Assembly (NCBI GenBank): GCA_016931015.1
Contig: JAFGFP010000096.1
Location: 1-28,140, forward strand
Source of the DNA: Dehalococcoidales bacterium
GTDB taxonomy: Bacteria > Chloroflexota > Dehalococcoidia > Dehalococcoidales > UBA5760
Length of the DNA stretch: 28,140 nt
Direction: 5' to 3'
Shown: in pieces, positions 22,165 through 28,140 of the stretch
Layout of the letters: each line of letters begins with the position of its first letter
Position numbering within the stretch: position 1 is the stretch's first letter
Notes under the pieces: generated by a model
The model's database searches: none
Seen by the model: the letters and a program-made list of their open reading frames with translations, nothing else
Told to the model about the DNA's origin: nothing
Translations under genes and position numbers: made by a program

Positions 22165-22659
22165 TCAGTCCCCCTGCCACCGGCGCACGCCCTGATTCCC
22201 GTTTAGCCCAGCCAGCAGCTCGGAGACCTTCTTCCCGTTTACCGGGTGCTCCAGGTCGGGGGCAATCTCCGCTAAGGGAACCAGCACGAAGGCCCTCTTT
22301 ACGAGCCTGGGGTGAGGGATGACCAGCTCCTCCGTCTTAACGACACGGTCGTCGTAAAACAGGATATCGATGTCGATGGGGCGGGGGGCCCCGGTCTTAG
22401 TAACCCTGCCCAGCTTACACTCGATCGCCTTAGCCAGCGCCAGCAGCCCCTCCGGGGCCAGCCTGGTGTAGACCTGGCACACCTGGTTAAGGAAGCGGGG
22501 CTGGTTAACATCGCCCACGGGCTCGGTATCATAGATGCAAGAGACGGCAGCTACCTTGAGCCGCTGACCGAGAAAGGTGAGCGCCCGCTCCAGATTCTGG
22601 CGACGGTCCCCCAGATTGGAGCCGAGGCCCAGGTAGGCGACCACCGGTTCGCTGTTCAC
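22165..22659 (-). CDS. folK: 2-amino-4-hydroxy-6-hydroxymethyldihydropteridine pyrophosphokinase
   Basis: A 164-residue HPPK that pyrophosphorylates 6-hydroxymethyl-dihydropterin with ATP in folate synthesis. It has GLGSNLGDR (11-19), the ATP/Mg block APRPIDIDIL (91-100) and IPHPRL (114-119). Length is normal. GTG start at 22659, supported by GGGAGG nine bases upstream. It is the first gene of a two-gene operon with the PTPS-family enzyme, which probably makes its substrate. A candidate promoter TGTTATATT lies at 22717-22709. Confidence 0.95.
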   Translation of the reverse strand: MNSEPVVAYLGLGSNLGDRRQNLERALTFLGQRLKVAAVSCIYDTEPVGDVNQPRFLNQVCQVYTRLAPEGLLALAKAIECKLGRVTKTGAPRPIDIDILFYDDRVVKTEELVIPHPRLVKRAFVLVPLAEIAPDLEHPVNGKKVSELLAGLNGNQGVRRWQGD

Positions 22660-22708
22660 TGTGATAACCTCCCAGAAAAGACCTGAAAAGCTTGCGAATA
22701 CACCTATT

Positions 22709-22717
22709 AATATAACA
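22709..22717 (-). promoter_or_regulatory. Candidate extended -10 for folK
   Basis: TGTTATATT on the minus strand, a 5/6 -10 with a TGT extension, about 50 bases upstream of the folK GTG. The -35 region (TTCCGT) is poor. Confidence 0.45.
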
Positions 22718-22771
22718 CCTCAGCCCGGATAACGGAAGGCCATTATGCCATAGCGCCCGTCACCGTCCGCC

Positions 22772-22801
22772 TTGAAAGATAACGAGGCTTTATGCTAGTA
22801 T
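22772..22801 (+). promoter_or_regulatory. Candidate promoter for the carboxyltransferase pair
   Basis: TTGAAA (22772-22777), an 18-bp spacer and TAGTAT (22796-22801) with a TGC extension. The predicted leader is about 50 bases. GGGAGA precedes the ATG at 22857. Confidence 0.5.
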
Positions 22802-22856
22802 TCTGGCAACAGGAGCCCACGACCCGGCTAAGCGCAGGTAAGGGAGAGATTTAGTA

Positions 22857-24416
22857 ATGCCGACTAATGAAGAGCTCAATGCGGAGCTTGCCGCTAAAGA
22901 GGCCGAGATTAAGGCGATGGGCGGGCCGGAACAGGTCAAAAAGCAGCACGAGCTTAACAAGCTCACCGTACGCGAGAGAATCGACCTGCTTATCGACCCG
23001 GATACCTTCACGGAAACCGGGATGCATGTGAAACACCACTGCCATCACTTCGGCCTGGACAAGGTCGACATCCCGGCCGACGGAGTGGTTACCGGCTTCG
23101 GCAAGATAAACGGGCGCACGGTATGTTGCTACGGCGAGGACTTCACCTCGCGCGGCGGCAGTCTGGGCGAGATGCACGCTTGGAAGATAGCCCGAACCAT
23201 GGACCTGGCCGCCAAGATGCGGGTGCCCGTGGTCGGTATGCTGGATACCGGCGGCGCCCGTATTCAGGAGGGCATAAACGCCCTAGACGGCTACGGCCAG
23301 ATATTCCACCGCAATACCATTTACTCCGGAATCGTGCCCCAGATAACGCTGAGCCTGGGGCCCTGCGCCGGCGGCGCGGTGTACTCCCCGGCCCTTACCG
23401 ACTGGATACTCATGGTCAAAGGATCAAGCTACCTGTATGTCACCGGCCCCGACGTTGTCAAGGCGGTGATGAGCGAGGAGGTCACCCACGAGGAGCTGGG
23501 CGGGGCCATGGTGCACAACGCCAAGAGCGGGGTGGCCCACTTCGCCTATAACAGCGACGCCGATTGCATCGCAGGCTGTAAAGAGCTGCTGAGCTACCTG
23601 CCGCAGAGTGTTTACGACGCACCGGCGGCCAGCCACCAGCCGCCGGACGACTCCCCCGACCGCACCTGCCCCGAGCTGAACGCCATCATCCCCGAAAACC
23701 CTCGCCAGGTTTACGACATGAAGCAGGTGATTAAGGCTATCGTCGACGACGGCAAGATTCTGGAGCCCCACCAGCACTACGCCCGGAACATGGTCGTCTG
23801 CTTCGCCCGTATGGACGGCTATGTCATCGGCATCATCGCCAACCAGCCCAGCTTTATGGCCGGAGTCCTCGATATTAACGCCTCGGACAAGGCCGCCCGC
23901 TTCGTCCGCTTCTGCGACGCCTTTAACATCCCCCTGCTGACACTGATTGATGTTCCCGGCTATATGCCGGGCACCCACCAGGAGTTCGGGGGGGTTATCC
24001 GTCACGGAGCCAAGCTGCTCTCCGCCTACTCCGAGGCTACCGTACCCAAGATCTCCATCTGCACCCAGAAGGCCTACGGCGGGGCCCAGATTTCGATGTG
24101 CTCCAAGTCCATCGGCGCCGACCTTTATATGGCCTGGCCCACGGCCCAGCTTGCTGTCATGGGCGCCGAAGGCGCCGCCGCCATTATCTTCCGCCGTGAA
24201 ATCGCCAAGGCCAGCGACCAGCAGGCCAAGCTCCAGGAGATGACCGAGCTGTATCGCAATACCTTCAACAACCCCTACGTGGCCGCCGCCGGCGGCTTCG
24301 TCGATAAGGTCATTAAACCCGCAGACTCACGCCGCGAGATTATTACCGCTCTGGAAGCCCTGCGCCATAAGCAGGAAGCGCGCCCCTGGAAGAAGCACGG
24401 CAACATCCCCCTGTAA
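22857..24416 (+). CDS. Acyl-CoA carboxyltransferase subunit (PccB/MmdA/transcarboxylase-12S-like)
   Basis: A 519-residue carboxyltransferase of the crotonase fold, the size of the methylmalonyl-CoA enzymes. It moves a carboxyl group between biotin and an acyl-CoA. Key blocks are KLTVRERIDLL (35-45), TGGARIQEG (131-139), the oxyanion-hole-type GPCAGGAVYSPAL (168-180) and the C-terminal GAEGAAAIIF. It is followed 45 bases later by a 5S/OadA-like gene. That pairing matches Propionibacterium transcarboxylase (12S plus 5S) or a methylmalonyl-CoA/oxaloacetate interconversion. No biotin carrier or biotin carboxylase gene is in the window, so the full complex is not seen. Propionyl-CoA/methylmalonyl-CoA is the likely substrate. 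Confidence 0.93.
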   Translation: MPTNEELNAELAAKEAEIKAMGGPEQVKKQHELNKLTVRERIDLLIDPDTFTETGMHVKHHCHHFGLDKVDIPADGVVTGFGKINGRTVCCYGEDFTSRGGSLGEMHAWKIARTMDLAAKMRVPVVGMLDTGGARIQEGINALDGYGQIFHRNTIYSGIVPQITLSLGPCAGGAVYSPALTDWILMVKGSSYLYVTGPDVVKAVMSEEVTHEELGGAMVHNAKSGVAHFAYNSDADCIAGCKELLSYLPQSVYDAPAASHQPPDDSPDRTCPELNAIIPENPRQVYDMKQVIKAIVDDGKILEPHQHYARNMVVCFARMDGYVIGIIANQPSFMAGVLDINASDKAARFVRFCDAFNIPLLTLIDVPGYMPGTHQEFGGVIRHGAKLLSAYSEATVPKISICTQKAYGGAQISMCSKSIGADLYMAWPTAQLAVMGAEGAAAIIFRREIAKASDQQAKLQEMTELYRNTFNNPYVAAAGGFVDKVIKPADSRREIITALEALRHKQEARPWKKHGNIPL

Positions 24417-24461
24417 GCCGACCGGCAACAAGAAACTTTGAGAAAGTAAGGAGACCGAATC

Positions 24462-25934
24462 GTGGCCACAAAGAATCCCCTGAAGATTACCGACGTTACC
24501 TTCCGTGACGGGCACCAGTCGATACTGGCCACCCGGATGAGAACCGAAGACATGGAGGCCATCGCCGAGGAGATGAACAAGGCCGGCTTCTACTCTATGG
24601 AGGTCTGGGGCGGCGCCACTTTCGACGTCCCCACCCGCTTCCTCAACGAAGACCCCTGGCACCGGCCGCGCATCCTAAAGAAGCTGATGCCCGACACCCC
24701 CCTCCAGATGCTGCTCCGGGGACAGAACCTGGTGGGCTACCGCCACTACGCCGACGACGTGGTAACCGCCTTCGTCCACCACGCCGCCGAGGTCGGCATC
24801 GACATCTTCCGCGTCTTCGATGCCGTGAATGACGAGCGCAACTTCGAGACCGCACTCCGGGCGATTAAGGACTGCGGCAAGCACGCTCAGCTCTCTATCT
24901 GCTACTCCCTCACCGAGCGCAAGATGGGGGGCCCGGTCTACAATCTTGAATATTATGTCAACAAGGCCCGTATCCTGCAGGACATGGGCGCCGACAGCCT
25001 GTGCATCAAGGACATGGCCGGGCTTATCGCCCCTGACGATGCCTATACTCTAATCAAGTCCCTCAAGGAAGTGCTCAAGATACCGGTGCACCTGCATACC
25101 CACTACACCAGTGGCATGGCCTCGATGAGCTGCCTTAAGGCCATCGAAGCCGGAGTGGACATCATCGATACCGCCCTGGCCCCCTTCGCCTTGCGCACCT
25201 CACACCCGGCGGTGGAGCCGATTGTCGTCGCCCTGCAGGGAACCCCCAGAGACACCGGGCTTGACCTGAATCACCTCTTCAAGCTGGGGCAGTATATCGA
25301 GTCCATCGCCCCCAAGTACCGCGACTTCCTTAACACCACCCGGACCTCGGTCATCGATACCGGCGTCCTGGTACACCAGGTCCCCGGGGGCATGATTTCT
25401 AATTTGGTCGCCCAACTCAAGGAGTCCAACGCTTTAGATAGAATAGACGAGGTGTACGAAGAAGTACCGCGCGTTAGAAAAGAGCTCGGCTACCCGCCCC
25501 TGGTCACCCCGACCAGCCAGATTGTGGGGGTGCAGGCGGTGCAGAACGTCCTGGTCGGGAGATACAAGCTGGTATCGCGCCAGGTGCAGGACTACGTCTT
25601 CGGGCTCTACGGCAAGCCCCCCGCCCCCATCGACCCCGAGGTTCAGGAGCTGGTGCTCAAGCACTACCCGCGGGGAAAGACGCCCGTCACCTGCCGTGCC
25701 GCCGACTTGCTCGAGCCGGAGCTGGATAAGGCCCGAGAGCTGGTCGCCGACTTCACCCAGGACATCGGCGACGTGCTCATCGCCGCCCTCTACCCGATTA
25801 CCGGGCTGCGCTTCCTGAAGTGGAAGTACGGCCTGGAGACGCCGCCGCCGGAGATGAAAGGGAAGACCCTGGAAGACATCAAGCGTGAGGACGAGCTTAT
25901 CGCCAGAGTAAAATCCGGTAAGCCGCTAACATGA
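24462..25934 (+). CDS. Pyruvate/oxaloacetate carboxyltransferase (transcarboxylase 5S / OadA / PycB core)
   Basis: A 490-residue HMGL-like TIM barrel plus the conserved PYC/OADA C-terminal domain. It has TFRDGHQS (13-20) with metal ligand D16, K183 in CIKDMAG as the expected carbamylated lysine, and metal-binding HLHTH (210-214). It lacks a C-terminal biotinyl domain, unlike OadA, and its length is close to the 5S subunit of transcarboxylase. It starts at GTG 24462 with AAGGAG upstream. With the preceding 12S-like gene it could transfer carboxyl groups between methylmalonyl-CoA and pyruvate, via a biotin carrier encoded elsewhere. Alternatively it is the beta subunit of a two-part pyruvate carboxylase. 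Confidence 0.92.
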   Translation: MATKNPLKITDVTFRDGHQSILATRMRTEDMEAIAEEMNKAGFYSMEVWGGATFDVPTRFLNEDPWHRPRILKKLMPDTPLQMLLRGQNLVGYRHYADDVVTAFVHHAAEVGIDIFRVFDAVNDERNFETALRAIKDCGKHAQLSICYSLTERKMGGPVYNLEYYVNKARILQDMGADSLCIKDMAGLIAPDDAYTLIKSLKEVLKIPVHLHTHYTSGMASMSCLKAIEAGVDIIDTALAPFALRTSHPAVEPIVVALQGTPRDTGLDLNHLFKLGQYIESIAPKYRDFLNTTRTSVIDTGVLVHQVPGGMISNLVAQLKESNALDRIDEVYEEVPRVRKELGYPPLVTPTSQIVGVQAVQNVLVGRYKLVSRQVQDYVFGLYGKPPAPIDPEVQELVLKHYPRGKTPVTCRAADLLEPELDKARELVADFTQDIGDVLIAALYPITGLRFLKWKYGLETPPPEMKGKTLEDIKREDELIARVKSGKPLT

Positions 25935-26084
25935 TAGAGCCCGAGCTAACCACAGGACAGGGATAAGTGCCGAATTACATAACCGGGGCTGCTCGGCGGA
26001 GCTCAAAGAGGGCGCTACAGAATCGAATACCCCACGAACGAAAATCAGGGAGCCCAAGAAGCGCCCCGTCCCCCCACAAAAACC

Positions 26085-26113
26085 TCCCCTTCCCTTTGTT
26101 AAAGGGAAGGGGA
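26085..26113. repeat. Perfect 13-bp hairpin, REP-like palindrome
   Basis: TCCCCTTCCCTTT and its exact complement flank a 3-base GTT loop. No U-tract follows directly on the plus strand. It ends 16 bases before the HIT gene ATG, and the surrounding CCTCCCC/AGAGGGG tracts continue the theme. It looks like a dispersed palindromic element (REP or MITE tip) or a folded element affecting translation of the HIT gene. Confidence 0.6.
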
Positions 26114-26129
26114 AAGAGGGGTTAGGATT

Positions 26130-26471
26130 ATGGACTGCATCTTCTGTCAGATTGCCACCGGTAAAATCCCCGGTGATATCGTCTACCAGGACGAGGAGCT
26201 GCTTGCCTTCCGGGACATTAACCCGCAGGCGCCGAAACACCTGCTTATCATCCCCAGGAAACACATCCCCTCCCTGGCCGAGTTGTCCCCGGCGGAGCTA
26301 CCCATCATCGGGAACATGGTGGCCCTGGCCCACAAGCTGGCCCAACAGGAAGGCGTCGCGGAAACCGGCTACCGCCTGGTGGTAAACTACGGCGAGTGGG
26401 GCGGGCAGGTAGTAAAGCACCTGCACCTGCACCTGCTCGGGGGTAAGAAGCTCTCCGATAAGCTCGGCTAG
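26130..26471 (+). CDS. HIT-family (HINT-like) nucleotide hydrolase
   Basis: A 113-residue histidine-triad protein of the HINT branch, which hydrolyses purine nucleoside phosphoramidates. It has CIFCQIATGKIP with C3 and C6, the block NYGEWGGQ, and the triad KHLHLHLLGG with the catalytic histidine among H97, H99 and H101. GAGGGG lies seven bases before the ATG. It is convergent with the Nudix gene with no bases between the two stop codons, and a long hairpin sits just upstream of its ribosome-binding site. Confidence 0.95.
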   Translation: MDCIFCQIATGKIPGDIVYQDEELLAFRDINPQAPKHLLIIPRKHIPSLAELSPAELPIIGNMVALAHKLAQQEGVAETGYRLVVNYGEWGGQVVKHLHLHLLGGKKLSDKLG

Positions 26472-27008
26472 CTAGCCGGCCTTTTTATACTCCAGATAGG
26501 TCAGCAGCCCGGCGATACTCTTGGCATCACAGATTTCACCGGAGGCGATAAGCCCGGAAATCTGCGCCGCCGATACCCGCACCAGGCTGATACCCTCGGT
26601 GTCCTCGGCAAAGAGCCGGCTGGGGGTGAGGTCGGTTGCCAGATAGAGATAGAGGTACTCCGTAGCGTAGCCCGGCGCCGAATAGAAGCCACCCAGTCTC
26701 TCCACCCGGTGGGGCAGATAGCCGGTCTCCTCCTGCATCTCACGGCTGACGGCGTCCTCCGGGCTCTCACCGGGGTCGATACCGCCGGCCGGTATCTCCA
26801 GCAAAGCCTTCTCCACCGCCTTACGGAACTGCTTCACCAGAAGCACCTTCTCCTCAGCGTCTACGGCGACAACGGCGATACAGTCGCTGTGCTCAACAAT
26901 CTCCCGCGTCGTCTCCCGGCCCCCGGAGGCTCTCACGGTATCGATTCTAAGACGCACCGCCCGGCCCTGATAGATTAAGCGGCTCGCCAGCGTCTCTTCC
27001 TCGGCCAA
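26472..27008 (-). CDS. Nudix hydrolase (ADP-ribose pyrophosphatase-like)
   Basis: A 178-residue Nudix hydrolase. The Nudix box is complete at about 75-97: GGIDPGESPEDAV followed by SREMQEETGY, fitting GX5EX7REUXEEXGU. The N-terminal beta sheet and the GFYSAPGYATE block after the box are typical of ADP-ribose/ADP-sugar pyrophosphatases. The TTG at 27008 is chosen because GGAGG lies 10 bases upstream and it starts 5 bases after the acetyltransferase stop; a longer frame would run deep into that gene. It is the third gene of the nadK operon, which makes sense for NAD turnover. Confidence 0.9.
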   Translation of the reverse strand: MAEEETLASRLIYQGRAVRLRIDTVRASGGRETTREIVEHSDCIAVVAVDAEEKVLLVKQFRKAVEKALLEIPAGGIDPGESPEDAVSREMQEETGYLPHRVERLGGFYSAPGYATEYLYLYLATDLTPSRLFAEDTEGISLVRVSAAQISGLIASGEICDAKSIAGLLTYLEYKKAG

Positions 27009-27013
27009 ACTAA

Positions 27014-27475
27014 CTAGACCTCCGGGTGGTAGATAAGGGCTACCTCGTCGCAGTTGGGGAACTTGGGACAGCGAAAGCACTCCGTCCAGACCTTGTGCGG
27101 AAGCTCCATCTTATCCACCTGGGAAAAACCGAGCCGCTTAAAGAAGTCTGGTTTATAGGTAAGGCAAAAGATGGTGCTTATGCCCAGCTCTTTGGCTTCG
27201 TCGAGGCAGGACTTCACCAGCTGGTCGCCAATGCCATGCAGCTGGCTGCCCTCGGCGACCGCCAGCGACTTTATCTCCGCCAGGTCTTCCCACATGATGT
27301 GGAGCGCCACGCAGGCGATAACCTCATCGCCCTCTTTGACCACGAAGTAGTCCCGGATGTTCTCGTACATCTCGCTTAAGGGGCGCGCCAGCATCTCGTT
27401 CTTATCGGCGAAGTGGTTGATTAAATGGTGCATCTGGCCGACGTCTTTAATGCACGCCTTTTCTATCTTGGCCAC
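27014..27475 (-). CDS. GNAT acetyltransferase, short ArgA-like (N-acetylglutamate synthase-like)
   Basis: A 153-residue GNAT enzyme using acetyl-CoA. The acetyl-CoA motif is SLAVAEGSQLHGIGDQLV (70-87), preceded by HIMWEDLAEIK and followed by FCLTYKPDFFKRLGF. The C-terminal ELPHKVWTECFRCPKFPNCD, with C133, C136 and C142, is characteristic of short stand-alone N-acetylglutamate synthases, as I recall the family. If correct, it starts arginine synthesis by acetylating glutamate. It starts at GTG 27475, directly abutting the nadK stop (TAG GTG), with AAGGAAAA upstream. Confidence 0.85.
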   Translation of the reverse strand: MAKIEKACIKDVGQMHHLINHFADKNEMLARPLSEMYENIRDYFVVKEGDEVIACVALHIMWEDLAEIKSLAVAEGSQLHGIGDQLVKSCLDEAKELGISTIFCLTYKPDFFKRLGFSQVDKMELPHKVWTECFRCPKFPNCDEVALIYHPEV

Positions 27476-28140
27476 CTAACGTTTTCCTTTCAACCTTCGT
27501 TCCAAGGAGCTGTAAAAGGTCGCCCTGGGATGAATCCTTAAGAAACGCGTCTTATGAGCGCTCCGCCTCACGGTCAGGGTCGCCCGGCTCGACAGGGGCA
27601 GGTTTATGTGCCCGTCGAGGCTCAGGGTCGCCTGGTGAAGGGTGCTGATAGTCATACTGACCACCGACTCGGCCGGTAACACCAGGGTATAAGCCAAACT
27701 GAGGTGAGGCAGGATGGGAAGCAGCAGAAACTCCCCGGCCTGCGGGTGCAGAATCGGGCCTCCGGCCGACAGCGAGTAGCCGGTGCTGCCCGTAGCCGTA
27801 GCCAGAATCACCCCGTCGGCCTTGTAGGTAGTCAGCGGCTCGTCATCAATCCGGGCCTCGACGCGAATCATGCGGGCTATCTCCCCCCGCGCCACCACCA
27901 CATCGTTGAGAACACAGAATATCGATGGAGTCTCCTTGTCCTGCGCCCGGAACTCCGCCTCGAGCATGTTCCGCTCGTCGAGCCACCCCTCACCCGCCAG
28001 TAGCTCGGGGAGCCGCTCCTTAGCCTCACCGACGCTGAGCTCGGTCATGAAACCCAGCCGGCCCAGGTTTATCCCGGTAATCGGGATGGAGCGGGCCGCC
28101 GCCACCTGAGCCGCGCGCAGGATGGTACCGTCGCCGCCCA
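27476..28140 (-). CDS. nadK: NAD kinase, partial (N-terminus beyond window)
   Basis: Phosphorylates NAD to NADP. The visible part starts in the nucleotide-binding GGDGTIL loop at the window edge, continues with INLGRLGFM, then NDVV, and the signature TATGSTGYSLSAGGPI with the C-terminal beta-sandwich domain. Only the N-terminal part before the GGDG loop is missing. It is the upstream gene of a tight operon with the acetyltransferase and Nudix genes. Confidence 0.96.
   Translation of the reverse strand, partial: GGDGTILRAAQVAAARSIPITGINLGRLGFMTELSVGEAKERLPELLAGEGWLDERNMLEAEFRAQDKETPSIFCVLNDVVVARGEIARMIRVEARIDDEPLTTYKADGVILATATGSTGYSLSAGGPILHPQAGEFLLLPILPHLSLAYTLVLPAESVVSMTISTLHQATLSLDGHINLPLSSRATLTVRRSAHKTRFLRIHPRATFYSSLERRLKGKR

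Overview
This gene-dense window is about 60% G+C by eye and comes from an anaerobic bacterium. The gene content fits a Chloroflexota lineage such as Dehalococcoidia: corrinoid-dependent MttB-type methyltransferases, a WtpABC-like tungstate transporter, rubredoxin-less rubrerythrins with a hemerythrin, a short ArgA-like acetyltransferase and a transcarboxylase-like pair. That placement is inference; no rRNA or other marker is present. Many starts are GTG or TTG, and several promoters carry an extended -10 of the form TGn-TATAAT.

Layout. (1) 1-1834, minus: a PhoB/PhoP-type two-component pair whose promoter overlaps a perfect 11-bp tandem repeat of the form TTAACA-N5-TTAACA. The histidine kinase is cut by the window edge. 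(2) 1979-4407, plus: a lipoprotein with five Ig-like repeats, a DUF4314-like small protein and a zinc-ribbon/coiled-coil protein, then about 700 bp without a convincing gene. (3) 5121-12351, plus: a corrinoid methyl-transfer cluster with a stand-alone MetH-activation-like protein, two different MttB-family methyltransferases, one corrinoid protein, a SAM methyltransferase and an asparagine-synthetase-like enzyme whose glutaminase site is degraded. It ends at a strong bidirectional terminator. (4) 12435-15800, minus: a tungstate/molybdate ABC transporter and a Mop protein. Between mop and the permease lies a candidate riboswitch: a three-way junction with a GAAA tetraloop, a tetraloop-receptor-like internal loop and a downstream intrinsic terminator. 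(5) 15858-21370, minus: a DOMON lipoprotein and a probable oxygen/redox stress operon (disulfide reductase, PRC-barrel protein, CoA-binding/rubrerythrin fusion, two rubrerythrin-like proteins, hemerythrin, universal stress protein) behind a near-consensus promoter. (6) 21599-22659: a Trm112-like mini-protein that may be leaderless, convergent with a folK-PTPS pair whose PTPS carries both Cys and Glu in a CExxHGH motif. (7) 22857-25934, plus: a carboxyltransferase subunit and a 5S/OadA-like subunit. (8) 26130-28140: a HIT protein behind a perfect 13-bp hairpin, convergent with a tight nadK-acetyltransferase-Nudix operon. nadK is cut by the right edge.

The most novel-looking parts are the leader RNA of the tungstate transporter and the methyltransferase cluster with its glutaminase-dead amidotransferase-like enzyme. 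The cluster probably moves methyl groups from an unidentified methylated amine to a corrinoid protein. The tungstate supply and stress operon suit an anaerobe with tungsten or molybdenum enzymes and occasional oxygen exposure.
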